From Spirosoma rigui (GTDB lineage: Bacteria > Bacteroidota > Bacteroidia > Cytophagales > Spirosomataceae), in the NCBI RefSeq assembly GCF_002067135.1, contig NZ_CP020105.1:3658001-3722000 (forward strand): DNA of 64,000 nt. Reading direction: 5' to 3'. Position numbers and translations under genes: made by a program. Shown one piece after another: positions 51,688-59,819 of this stretch (positions are counted from its first letter, which is position 1; each line of letters opens with the position of its first letter). The notes under the pieces were generated by a model. It saw only the letters and a list, made by a program, of their open reading frames with translations. It ran no database searches and was not told the origin of the DNA.

Positions 51688-52647
51688 TTACTGAACCACC
51701 TGCGCCTTCCGGGTATTGGCCTCAGCCAGCAGTTCGACCATAGACGTCAGGGTTTCGTCATGGGCCACACCCGCCAGACCAAGAGCCATCTGAGCCCGTA
51801 GCAGTCCCTGCCGTCCGCTCAAATCGTACCGGTTACCTTTCACTTCCAGCGCCAGGTATTTCTCGGTGTCGGCAAGTTCCTGCAGGGTAGGCGTCAGTAG
51901 AATATTGGTATTCTCCTGCGCGATCTGTTTCGCCAGAATGTCGAAAACGGTGGGGGTAAAGACGTGCATACCGAAGAAGCAGAGGTAATAGCCCACGCGC
52001 AGACCCGACGTTTGCAGTTCGAGTTCGGCCAGGCTTAGGGATGGCTTTTCGATGATCTTTTCGATCTGGTACACGCCCGTCATGGCAGGGACGTGTTTGC
52101 CCGTCAGTGTACCGTAGCGGCCAATCTGGTGCTCGATGGTGGGATTCACGGCCGATACCGAACAGTTCTCCCGCGTGGCCAACTCAATGAGCTGGGCCGC
52201 GCAGCGTTTCGATACCAGGTTCGATACGTAGAGGTAGTCGCCCAGCAGGAGCAGAAAAGGCTCGTTGTTGATGAAATCTTTTGCGCAATACACTGCATGA
52301 CCGTAGCCCAGCGGCTCGGGTTGCTCGATGAACTGAACGCGGCTGATGAGGTGATCGATCTTTTCGGCTTCCTGGCGCGCCCAGTCGACTCCTTTATAGG
52401 ACCGGACCAGGTTGTCGCGCAGGGACGTGAACGCGTTGGTATACCGTTCGCCATCGCCGGGTGCGCAAATGACGCAGATCTCTTCGATACCACTCAGGAA
52501 AGCCTCTTCGGCAATGGCCTGAATGACGGGTTTGTGTAAACCATCGATATCAATAACCGGAAGCATGGCCTTCTGAATCGTATCGGCAACCGGGTATAAC
52601 CGCTCTCCGCGAGCGGCTGCGGTAATTACTGCTTTTCTGACTTTCAT
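51688..52647 (-). CDS. NDP-sugar pyrophosphorylase-like protein (GalU/RmlA-type, variant signature)
   Basis: 319 residues of the nucleotidyltransferase fold. The signature reads TAAARGERLYPVADTIQKAM then LPVID, instead of the family's G-x-G-T-R-x-x-P...P-K-x-M/L. The Arg, Pro and Lys remain, but GxGT is ARGE. Later blocks are intact: EQPEPLGYGHAVYCAKDFI, LLLLGDYLYV (metal Asp) and IIEKPS. It could be an active uridylyltransferase with changed base contacts, or a regulator. It leads the minus-strand unit with the fusion and the oxidoreductase. Confidence 0.85.
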   Translation of the reverse strand: MKVRKAVITAAARGERLYPVADTIQKAMLPVIDIDGLHKPVIQAIAEEAFLSGIEEICVICAPGDGERYTNAFTSLRDNLVRSYKGVDWARQEAEKIDHLISRVQFIEQPEPLGYGHAVYCAKDFINNEPFLLLLGDYLYVSNLVSKRCAAQLIELATRENCSVSAVNPTIEHQIGRYGTLTGKHVPAMTGVYQIEKIIEKPSLSLAELELQTSGLRVGYYLCFFGMHVFTPTVFDILAKQIAQENTNILLTPTLQELADTEKYLALEVKGNRYDLSGRQGLLRAQMALGLAGVAHDETLTSMVELLAEANTRKAQVVQ

Positions 52648-52911
52648 TTTTTAGCGACTGTTCGACTGCCGAAGATAGGGAGAGGGGGCTGGTTTAACCA
52701 AACTGCTTCACCATATTGGTAGGGCTTGTTCGGTAGTAGATGCCACTAAATCAGGGATATGCACTTGTCAGAGAGCTAGTTTGCCCGGCGAACCACATAA
52801 TAGAATTGATGTAACCGTTCAGTATTGAGTACTCGGAAAAGCCCGTCCGTCAGCCAGGACCAATTCATTGTTACGCTGTACTTTGCTCAATTCGTACCGT
52901 ATCTTTACTGT

Positions 52912-53472
52912 ATGCTACTCACTACGGATAACCCGGTAAGCCATACGCGCCCCCGCTTCGACGACATTTTCATGGAACTGGCCGTGAATTTGGCCAAGCG
53001 GTCGCATTGTATAAAGGCGCAGGTAGGGGCGGTGCTTACCCGCGATACCCGCATCATTTCCATCGGTTACAATGGACCGCCCGCCGGCACGCACAACTGC
53101 GACGAGGAATTTCCGGGGGTAGGCTGCCCCCGCGACTCTAAAGGGTCCTGTTCGCTGGCGTTACACGCCGAAGAAAACGCCATTCTGTATGCCACCAAAA
53201 ATGGTTCGGAGGTGGAAGGAGCTACCATTTACGTGACCCTGTCGCCCTGCATTGCCTGCGCCCGGATCATCTACAGCATGAAAATTGCGCGGGTTATATT
53301 CCTGCACTCCTATGCTGAATACAAAGGAATCGGGTCGGATGAGGGGGTCGATTTTCTGCGCCGGTTTGGGGTAACGGTTGAACGATACGTGCCCGCCGAG
53401 GGCGTAACACTACTGTCGGAGCCACCCATGTCAAAGAAACTGGATGCCGTCGCGGATGGGGTGAGCCGATGA
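52912..53472 (+). CDS. Deoxycytidylate (dCMP) deaminase
   Basis: 186 residues from ATG 52912 (the ORF is open further upstream but unconserved). Zinc cytidine-deaminase fold: LHAEENAILYA (His ligand, catalytic Glu) and the C-x-x-C ligands in LSPCIACARIIY, plus IGYNGPPAGTHNCDEE and RDSKGSC that mark the dCMP-deaminase type. It makes dUMP for thymidylate synthesis. The stop overlaps the next start by 4 nt. Confidence 0.9.
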   Translation: MLLTTDNPVSHTRPRFDDIFMELAVNLAKRSHCIKAQVGAVLTRDTRIISIGYNGPPAGTHNCDEEFPGVGCPRDSKGSCSLALHAEENAILYATKNGSEVEGATIYVTLSPCIACARIIYSMKIARVIFLHSYAEYKGIGSDEGVDFLRRFGVTVERYVPAEGVTLLSEPPMSKKLDAVADGVSR

Positions 53473-54068
53473 ACATACTGGCGCATGGCTGGCTTTCGGG
53501 TCGTTCCGATAGCGTATTAGCGGGTAACTTTCTGGGCGACTTCATTAAAGGCGATCCCGAACATCCCCGGCATGGGCTGACACCCGGCGAGGTGTCCGGC
53601 GTCCGGCTGCACCGGGCTATCGACAGTTTCACTGACGATCATGCGGAGGTGGCGGCCGTGCGCGACTTGTTGCGCCCCCGTTGCCACAAATATGCCGGCC
53701 CCGCGGTCGATATTTTCTTCGATCATTTTCTGGCCGCCAATTTCACCGTGCTTACGGGCGAGTCGCTGGCGCAGTTTACCCGCTATTTCTACGATACGCT
53801 CCAGCAAAATACCCGTCACTTTCCGGACCCTGCCGTCCGGATGGTAACGGCGCTGGTGCAGTACGACTGGATCCGGCATTACCCAACCATTGAAGGCATC
53901 GACCGCTCGCTGAAAGGGGTATCGCGCCGAACAGCTTTCCCCTCCGGTCTGGACACGGCCGTTGACGATCTGGAACGGTACTACCCGGAAATAGGGGAAC
54001 GGTTCAGTCGATTCTGGCCCGAGTTGGTGAACGAAGTTAGTCGGGTGCGCCGGGAACTGGCCATTTAA
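53469..54068 (+). CDS. acpH: Acyl carrier protein phosphodiesterase
   Basis: 199 residues of the AcpH family: NILAHGWLSGRSDSVLAGNF at the N terminus, LGDFIKGDP with the metal Asp, VRLHRAIDSFTDDH, VDIFFDHFLA and the helical C terminus. By family it removes the 4'-phosphopantetheine arm from acyl carrier protein. It is coupled by ATGA overlap to the dCMP deaminase. The assignment relies on motif pattern; some family members have other HD-type hydrolase roles. Confidence 0.87.
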   Translation: MNILAHGWLSGRSDSVLAGNFLGDFIKGDPEHPRHGLTPGEVSGVRLHRAIDSFTDDHAEVAAVRDLLRPRCHKYAGPAVDIFFDHFLAANFTVLTGESLAQFTRYFYDTLQQNTRHFPDPAVRMVTALVQYDWIRHYPTIEGIDRSLKGVSRRTAFPSGLDTAVDDLERYYPEIGERFSRFWPELVNEVSRVRRELAI

Positions 54069-54168
54069 CCGGCCAGACAGTGGGCTGATTGGTGCCTGAA
54101 CGCTTCAGCCGGCTTGTTCAAAACGGCAGGAAAGGGTGAAGTACCACAACCCACTGCTGGAAAAATCG

Positions 54169-54176
54169 TAATTTTG
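54169..54176 (+). promoter_or_regulatory. Candidate -7 element for holA
   Basis: TAATTTTG matches TAnnTTTG, 76 nt before the holA start. No TTG appears at -33. Confidence 0.4.
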
Positions 54177-54252
54177 ACGTTCCGGCGTTGGCAGATTCCG
54201 TTGTCTTGATACCTGCCTGCCGGTTCAGTCTGTATAAACCATTGATGCTGCC

Positions 54253-55287
54253 TTGATTCCCGCTGTCGACGCTTTACTGAAAGATATCCGCAACAAGCGG
54301 ATTGCTCCCGTTTACCTTATTCATGGCGACGAGCCTTTTTACCTCGACCGAATTGCGGAGGAACTTGAAAAAGTAGCGGTTCCCGTTGCCGAACGGGGTT
54401 TTAATCAGTTTGTCCTGTTTGGAAAGGACACCGACATTGGCGCGGTGATGAACTACGCCCGGCGCTACCCGTTCATGGCCGAACGGCAACTGGTGCTGGT
54501 GAAGGAAGCCCAACAGCTGACGGGGATCAACGACAAATCGGCGCAGACGCTGCTGGAAGACTACGCTCTGAATCCACTCGTCAGCACGATCCTGATGCTA
54601 TGCTACACCAAAGAGGACGGGAAACCCGGTCTGGACGAGCGGAAATCCTGGGTCAAGGCCTTTGGCGCGAAAGGCAAGCTGCTGGGCGTTAAGAAGTTGT
54701 ACGATAACAAGTTGCCCGACTGGGTCGGGGAATATTGCCGCGAACAGGGAGCGAAAATCAGCCCGAAGGCTTGCCAGCTATTAGCAGACCACATTGGCAA
54801 CGATCTGAAACGGCTGGCCAGTGAGATCGATAAAATCCTGATTAACCTACATGTGGGCGAAGAAATATCGGCGGCTACGGTCGAACGGCTGGTGGGCATC
54901 AGTAAAGAATATAATGTCTTTGAGTTGCAAAAAGCGCTGGTCCAGCGCGACGTGCTGAAAGCCAACCGTATCGTCGATTATTTTGCCCGCAACCCCAAGG
55001 ACAACCCACTAGTGGTTATTCTGTCGCAGTTATTCGGTTATTTCAGCAAGGTGCTGCAGGTACAGGCCAGCAAAGACCAAACCGACAAAGGACTGGCACC
55101 ACTGCTGGGCGTTAACCCCTTTTTCGTGAAAGATTACCTGTCGGCGGCCCGCACGTTTCCCCTGCCTAAAGTAGCCGCCATTCTTCACGCCATTCGTGTG
55201 GCCGATGCGCGAAGCAAAGGAATTGATGCCCCGACCATGACCGAAGGAGATATTCTCCGCGAACTGGTCTTCGAAGTATTACACTGA
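54253..55287 (+). CDS. holA: DNA polymerase III subunit delta
   Basis: Clamp-loader subunit that opens the beta sliding clamp. 344 residues beginning with TTG 54253; no in-frame ATG fits the conserved IAPVYLIHGDEPFYLDRI start, so the TTG is preferred. Other marks: ARRYPFMAERQLVLVKEAQ, GKLLGVKKLYDNKLPDWV, LADHIGNDLKRLASEIDKIL and the C-terminal collar ADARSKGIDAPTMTEGDIL. Length is normal for the family. It is a single gene. Confidence 0.93.
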   Translation: MIPAVDALLKDIRNKRIAPVYLIHGDEPFYLDRIAEELEKVAVPVAERGFNQFVLFGKDTDIGAVMNYARRYPFMAERQLVLVKEAQQLTGINDKSAQTLLEDYALNPLVSTILMLCYTKEDGKPGLDERKSWVKAFGAKGKLLGVKKLYDNKLPDWVGEYCREQGAKISPKACQLLADHIGNDLKRLASEIDKILINLHVGEEISAATVERLVGISKEYNVFELQKALVQRDVLKANRIVDYFARNPKDNPLVVILSQLFGYFSKVLQVQASKDQTDKGLAPLLGVNPFFVKDYLSAARTFPLPKVAAILHAIRVADARSKGIDAPTMTEGDILRELVFEVLH

Positions 55288-55407
55288 TGCCCCCCAAGTA
55301 CAGGCTATAAGCAGTTCAACAACACCGCGTCGGTAGCAGGCGGCAGACGGGCCCAGGCAAGTATAATTGAACTGGCCTGAGGGCGAATGGAAAGTTTTCG
55401 CTATTAT

Positions 55408-55422
55408 TGCAACTTAGTTGCA
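55408..55422. promoter_or_regulatory. Palindromic operator TGCAAC-TTA-GTTGCA (Zur-like candidate)
   Basis: A perfect 15-bp dyad with 6-bp arms, ending 3 nt before the ATG of the TonB receptor. It overlaps TATTATTG (55402-55409), one mismatch from the -7 consensus, so a bound repressor would block transcription. Together with the metal-type receptor and lipoprotein downstream, a Fur-family regulator such as Zur is the simplest candidate. Family assignment is inference. Confidence 0.5.
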
Positions 55423-55425
55423 TAA

Positions 55426-57879
55426 ATGGAGTTAACAAGTACGATACGGGTTGTTTTACCGACAGGGCGATTGATGCGGGGTAGCAGGAAAATAGGATTG
55501 ATAGTGGGGTTACTGCTTGGCACGATTCCCGTAAGCCAGGCCCAAACGGCTTGTCCGGCTACGGTAACGGGCCGGATTGTGGCAGTGGATAACCGTGAGC
55601 CACTCCCCGGGGCTACCGCGGTGATTCGAGAACTGGTCACCGGCGCCGTTGCCGATACGGCCGGGAATTTCCGCCTGCCAGCCATCTGTCCCGGCCAATA
55701 CACCATCGATTACCAGTTTGTTGGCTACGTTTCGGTTTCCCACGTAGTTACCGTCGGCACCGACTCGGTCGTTACGCTGCCCGTTGCCCAGCTACAAACC
55801 GACAATAAAACGTTGCAGGAAGTTGTCGTGACCGAACGGCGTTCCGAAGCCCAGCAACTCCTCCAGGTGCAAACGGCCCTGACGGGCCCGGCCCTGGACG
55901 CTACCCGGGGGCAAACCCTGGGCGAAAGCCTGAAAGGATTGCCCGGACTCTATTCGATTCAGACAGGACCGTCCGTGTCGAAGCCGGTCATTCATGGGCT
56001 TTACAGCAACCGGATCATTACCCTCAACAATGGAGTTCGGCAAGAGGACCAGCAATGGGGAAGCGAGCACGCACCTCAGATTGACCCGTTCCTGGCGACC
56101 CGCGTCACGGTTATTAAAGGGGCGGCCAGCATCCGGTATGGCTCCGATGCCATTGGTGGGGTTATTCTGGTCGAACCCAAAGCCATGCCCGTGGCTCCCG
56201 GTCTGACCGGTGAACTGAACGTAGTAGGCGGTACCAACGGGGGACAGGGCGTAGTATCCGGTTATCTCGAACAGGCCATCAAGGCCGTTCCGGGCCTGAG
56301 TTGGCGGTTGCAGGGTACTGCCAAACGCGTAGGCTACGCCAAAACGCCCAACTACTACCTCGAAAACAGCAGTTACCACGAAAACAACGCATCGGGTACG
56401 GTCAGCTACACACGGTCATCATTTGGCGCAGAACTGTTTTATTCGCAGTTCAACACCAAAGTGGGACTCTTTACGGGTGCCCAGGTAGGTAGCCTCGCCG
56501 ACTTTTACGCGGCCATTGCCCGGCCCGAGCCCCTCCGCCAGCCTGGCTTTTCCTATGACCTTGGTCGCCCCTACCAGCGGGTGCAGCATGAACTCCTGAA
56601 ATTGAGAACCTACGTTCACTCAAACCGCTGGGGTACGCTGACAGCAACCCTGGCGCGTCAGCAGAACGTCCGGCGGGAATATGATATTCAGGCGTTCAGC
56701 CGCTCAACTGACCCCGAGCTGTACTTGAAATTGGTAACGCAGACGGCTGATCTGGTGTGGGAGCAGCCAACTATCAAACGGGCGGGGGGCGGTCGATTGT
56801 CGGGTACGGTAGGTCTGAGCGGTATTACCCAAGGGAACGTCCGGCGCTACCTGTTCCTGATTCCGAACTACCGGAACTACGGGGCCGGGCTATTTGCCAT
56901 CGAGCGGTATGCCACTGATCGATGGACGTTCGAAGCAGGTATCCGGTATGATTATCGCTGGCTGCGCGCTTTTTTCCTCGACGACGTGACCAAAACCGTA
57001 ACCACCCGCACCCGCGACTGGAAGAATGTAACAGGATCGCTGGGCGCTACTGTTCAGCTGAATTCGCGGCTAACCGTATCAGGCAACCTGAGTACGGCCT
57101 GGCGGGCCCCCAATGTTAGCGATCTGTACTCCGACGGGCTCCACCAAAGTGCAGTTGCTTACGAACGGGGCAACCCAAACCTGCAGCCTGAGCAGGCCTA
57201 CAACGCTGGTTTATCGCTTGAATATACAGGTCAGAAGGTCTACGCGGATATTAGTCTGTACAATAACCTGATCAATAACTACATCTACCTCAAACCTGAT
57301 TCAGTACCGATTGTGCGGCAGCGGGGTGCATTTCCGGCTTATTCCTACAGTCAGGTGCAGGCCAGCTTTCGGGGACTCGACGCCACACTACGGTATAAGC
57401 TGAGCGATCGGCTGATAGTGCATTCCAAAACGTCGATCCTGTTCGCCTTCGACCGTACCAACCGCGGTTACTTAGTTTATATTCCACCTAACCGGACCGA
57501 TAACGGCCTTCGATACGAACTGGGCTCACGTGAGCCATCGCCCACAAAACGGGTCTCCGGTGTTTATCTCAGCCTGAACAGCCTGTATGTGGCACGTCAG
57601 GGCAGGGCACCCCGCGTAACCCAGCGGCAGGAGAACGGGCAGGTTATTTTTACCGGCGACTTTGCGCCCCCTCCGCCTGCTTATACGCTCCTAGGAGCTG
57701 AGGTGGGCTTTGCCTGGCGGGTCGTCCGTCAGCCCATCAGCTTCATCCTGACGGGGACCAACCTGCTTAACCGCGCTTATCGTGACTACCTGGATCGGTT
57801 TCGGTATTTCGCCGATGAACCCGGCCGCAACATCGTCCTGCGCGTGAAAGTACCGCTCGCTTTTGGCGGAAATCGCTAA
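55426..57879 (+). CDS. TonB-dependent receptor, probable metal (zinc-type) uptake
   Basis: 817 residues from ATG 55426, with ATG 55474 as an alternative: signal peptide cut near SQAQ, a CarboxypepD-regulatory-like domain (about 47-130; TVTGRIVAVDNREPLPGATA ... FVGYVSVSH), a plug (LKGLPGLYSIQTGPSVSKPVIH, ATRVTVIKGAASIRYGSDAIGG) and a 22-strand barrel ending in LRVKVPLAFGGNR. The plug resembles ZnuD-type receptors. A single-gene operator lies at the promoter and a small lipoprotein follows 45 nt on. Zinc or another metal is inferred from that arrangement. Confidence 0.88.
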   Translation: MELTSTIRVVLPTGRLMRGSRKIGLIVGLLLGTIPVSQAQTACPATVTGRIVAVDNREPLPGATAVIRELVTGAVADTAGNFRLPAICPGQYTIDYQFVGYVSVSHVVTVGTDSVVTLPVAQLQTDNKTLQEVVVTERRSEAQQLLQVQTALTGPALDATRGQTLGESLKGLPGLYSIQTGPSVSKPVIHGLYSNRIITLNNGVRQEDQQWGSEHAPQIDPFLATRVTVIKGAASIRYGSDAIGGVILVEPKAMPVAPGLTGELNVVGGTNGGQGVVSGYLEQAIKAVPGLSWRLQGTAKRVGYAKTPNYYLENSSYHENNASGTVSYTRSSFGAELFYSQFNTKVGLFTGAQVGSLADFYAAIARPEPLRQPGFSYDLGRPYQRVQHELLKLRTYVHSNRWGTLTATLARQQNVRREYDIQAFSRSTDPELYLKLVTQTADLVWEQPTIKRAGGGRLSGTVGLSGITQGNVRRYLFLIPNYRNYGAGLFAIERYATDRWTFEAGIRYDYRWLRAFFLDDVTKTVTTRTRDWKNVTGSLGATVQLNSRLTVSGNLSTAWRAPNVSDLYSDGLHQSAVAYERGNPNLQPEQAYNAGLSLEYTGQKVYADISLYNNLINNYIYLKPDSVPIVRQRGAFPAYSYSQVQASFRGLDATLRYKLSDRLIVHSKTSILFAFDRTNRGYLVYIPPNRTDNGLRYELGSREPSPTKRVSGVYLSLNSLYVARQGRAPRVTQRQENGQVIFTGDFAPPPPAYTLLGAEVGFAWRVVRQPISFILTGTNLLNRAYRDYLDRFRYFADEPGRNIVLRVKVPLAFGGNR

Positions 57880-57924
57880 AGCCCCGAATGCTCATTCAAT
57901 TCACCTCTAATACCTAATAACGCT

Positions 57925-58494
57925 ATGAACCTGATTAAAAAGTCGCTGTTATTGTTCATACCCGTAGCCCTGCTGGCGGGTGCCTGTTCCAAGGACGAGG
58001 AAAACGTAACGCCAACCGATGACAACGAAGCCATAACGACGGCTACGCTTACGCTCACCAGCCAGACCACACCCGTCCAGACTGTAACGGCAACGGTCGA
58101 CAACCTGAACACCAGTGCCGATATGAGCAAGGCTACGCTTAACCTGCGCGCCAATACAACGTATACGGGCACGGTTACCCTGCTGGATAAAACAAAAACG
58201 CCCGTTAGCGATGTATCGGCCGAGGTGAAAGAAAAAGCTAATGAACACCTGTTTGTGTATACGTTTACACCGGCTGCATCGTCGCCAACGTCCATGACGG
58301 TTACCTCAACCGACCGGGATACCAATCCGTCACCCGGTCCCTATCCCATTGGCTTAACAACTGAAGTTAGGACCGGAGCCGCGGGCGGTGGAACCCTGAA
58401 GGTAGTATTACGGCACCAGCCCAATGCGAAAAATGGTACGGCTACTCCCGGTACGACCGACCTCGACACCAACTTTCCGGTGGCTGTCAATTAG
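57925..58494 (+). CDS. Small surface/periplasmic lipoprotein paired with TonB receptor
   Basis: 189 residues, with lipobox LLAGAC making Cys21 lipidated. The mature part is beta-rich and polar (TTATLTLTSQTTPVQTVTAT; ANTTYTGTVTLLDK; EHLFVYTFTP; LKVVLRHQPNAKNG). This type of protein recurs directly after receptors of the zinc-type group in Bacteroidota and may bind or deliver the metal. There are no His or Cys clusters, so direct metal binding is not obvious. It is cotranscribed with the receptor. Confidence 0.72.
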   Translation: MNLIKKSLLLFIPVALLAGACSKDEENVTPTDDNEAITTATLTLTSQTTPVQTVTATVDNLNTSADMSKATLNLRANTTYTGTVTLLDKTKTPVSDVSAEVKEKANEHLFVYTFTPAASSPTSMTVTSTDRDTNPSPGPYPIGLTTEVRTGAAGGGTLKVVLRHQPNAKNGTATPGTTDLDTNFPVAVN

Positions 58495-58510
58495 ACAGAA
58501 GGTAATGATG

Positions 58511-58567
58511 GTAACGATTATGGCCCGACAAGCGGATACTTTCCGCTTGTCGGGCCATAATCGTTAC
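58511..58567 (+). terminator. 26-bp perfect hairpin after the receptor-lipoprotein operon
   Basis: Arms 58511-58536 and 58542-58567 are exact reverse complements around a 5-nt loop. No T tract follows, so termination may depend on the stem alone, or the element may protect the 3' end. Confidence 0.85.
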
Positions 58568-58677
58568 GTAGGAACGAATACGCCGATAGGCGCAGCTACA
58601 GATAGCCTAGGTTTGGTGACTAATTGGCCGGTCAGAAGTCCTAATCTGTGTATTCACACTAGTTTAAATTAGGCATC

Positions 58678-58902
58678 ATGGATTTGCTCAGTATTGTCTT
58701 CTGGTTGTATTTGCTCCCCATGGGCATTGTTTTTTTACCGGGCGTGCTGGCTTTCGATAAGTTGGGTGATATGGAAGGGGTCACCAAGCGGGACATTCAG
58801 ATTATTGCTATTCTACCCCTGTTCAACCTTTATACCGCGTGCTGTCTGGTCGACGTTGTCATCACCTCATCGGTTGACTATATCCGTAACGGCCGGCGCT
58901 AG
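58678..58902 (+). CDS. Small membrane protein of unknown function
   Basis: 74 residues with two hydrophobic segments (about 3-25 and 41-62: IVFWLYLLPMGIVFLPGVLAF and AILPLFNLYTACCLVDVVIT, each compatible with a membrane helix) and a basic C terminus. No family is recognised. The ATG follows a TTAAATTAGG stretch; there is no consensus promoter. It stands alone. Confidence 0.5.
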   Translation: MDLLSIVFWLYLLPMGIVFLPGVLAFDKLGDMEGVTKRDIQIIAILPLFNLYTACCLVDVVITSSVDYIRNGRR

Positions 58903-58935
58903 GTAGCACACGCTAACAGATATACGTATTGATAC

Positions 58936-59205
58936 CTAAATACGCTGTGTCAGTACATGCTCCCATTGTTTCTGTAACCGGCTTACAGGGGTTTGCATGG
59001 GCTGACCATCGAACGCTTCTACCGGCAAGTCGCTCCAGCGGGCATGCCGATCTTCCAGATCCCGGTAACGCACCCGTACCAGTTTCCATCCTTTTCGCAC
59101 AACGCCCGCTGGGGCGTCCAGGCAGATTTCGAAGGTTGAAGCACAGCAGCTGCACTCATGGGTGTACAGCTCCGGGCTGATGCAGGAGAAAATGACGAGC
59201 CACAT
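58936..59205 (-). CDS. Small Cys-rich ORF, unrecognised
   Basis: 89 residues from ATG 59205. Cys are clustered (HECSCCASTFEIC) near the start, and the rest is basic and aromatic (KGWKLVRVRYRDLEDRHARW). The coding frame is plausible and the nearest alternative frames on both strands look random. No family is recognised. Cysteine pairs could bind a metal. Confidence is limited. Confidence 0.4.
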   Translation of the reverse strand: MWLVIFSCISPELYTHECSCCASTFEICLDAPAGVVRKGWKLVRVRYRDLEDRHARWSDLPVEAFDGQPMQTPVSRLQKQWEHVLTQRI

Positions 59206-59592
59206 AAACAGTATACCAGTTACAGGTGGGCAATGAGGTGATCAATAATAAGTATCTATAATAGATATTTACTAATAATATGTTTATTGTTTTAACAATA
59301 AGTAAATATATGCACTTTACGCATGTTGCCTGCTTCCGACGAATGATATTTTTTATTCGGTAGACATGCGTGAGGCATAAAACAATACATCCTATGAAAT
59401 ATATTGCCTGCGAATCAGTCAGGGAGCTACCATAGATGTTCACCCTGAACAAGTGTCGGGGTGAAAAGACAGGCTTCGCAACAACAAGGGAATAGGAGCC
59501 ACATGCCCGACTACTACTTGCTTTACCGGGTAAACCCATAAAAACAAAGCATAGTGCAACCGACAAAACCGCCGGAAAAGGGTTATACATGC
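59206..59592. other. AT-rich intergenic region
   Basis: About 390 nt. The part from 59230 to 59400 is clearly AT-rich with runs such as taataagtatctataataga, unlike the GC-rich surroundings. A 149-codon minus-strand frame crosses it but has an odd composition (many Ile/Tyr/Cys) and no recognisable family. No promoter, repeat or RNA was identified. Confidence 0.45.
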
Positions 59593-59616
59593 AAAAAGCC
59601 CGCATGGATGCGGGCT
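59593..59616 (-). terminator. Terminator of the tRNA-Met gene
   Basis: On the minus strand AGCCCGCAT, a 2-nt loop, ATGCGGGCT (9-bp stem), then T5 (plus 59593-59597). Lies 18 nt after the tRNA 3' end. Confidence 0.9.
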
Positions 59617-59634
59617 CTTAGGGATTAACCAGTG

Positions 59635-59708
59635 TAGCGGGGAGCAGGATCGAACTGCCGACCTTAGGGTTATGAATCCTACGCTCTAACCATCTGAGCT
59701 ACCCCGCC
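59635..59708 (-). tRNA. tRNA-Met (CAU anticodon, elongator type)
   Basis: 74 nt on the minus strand, folding into a cloverleaf: acceptor GGCGGGG with CCCCGCT (first pair G-U), D arm GCTC...GAGC, anticodon loop TTCATAA with CAT, variable loop AGGTC, and T arm around TTCGATC. The 3' CCA is not encoded. The acceptor start GGCGGGG differs from the initiator's unpaired C1, so this is the elongator. tRNA-Ile with lysidine-modified CAU is a less likely alternative. There is one A-C mismatch at the bottom of the anticodon stem. Confidence 0.93.
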
Positions 59709-59720
59709 GTCTTGATGCCA

Positions 59721-59750
59721 CAAAAGTACGAAAAATTAGACTAGAAGCAA
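59721..59750 (-). promoter_or_regulatory. tRNA-Met promoter
   Basis: On the minus strand: TTG (plus 59748-59750), 19 nt, TACTTTTG (plus 59721-59728), 12 nt before the tRNA 5' end. Exact match to the Bacteroidota consensus. Confidence 0.75.
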
Positions 59751-59759
59751 AAAAGTGCG

Positions 59760-59791
59760 TTGACATTCGCAAATTTTTTCGTTTACCTTTG
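59760..59791 (+). promoter_or_regulatory. Promoter of the START-like gene
   Basis: TTG (59760-59762), 21 nt, TACCTTTG (59784-59791), 28 nt before the ATG. It faces away from the tRNA promoter; their -33 elements are 9 nt apart. Confidence 0.75.
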
Positions 59792-59819
59792 CCAACGTCC
59801 CTATACCATCCTAATCACT

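Noticed and set aside
59156-59605. 149-codon minus-strand ORF
   Set aside because: AT-rich, unusual composition (Ile, Tyr, Cys), no family, overlaps the tRNA terminator.
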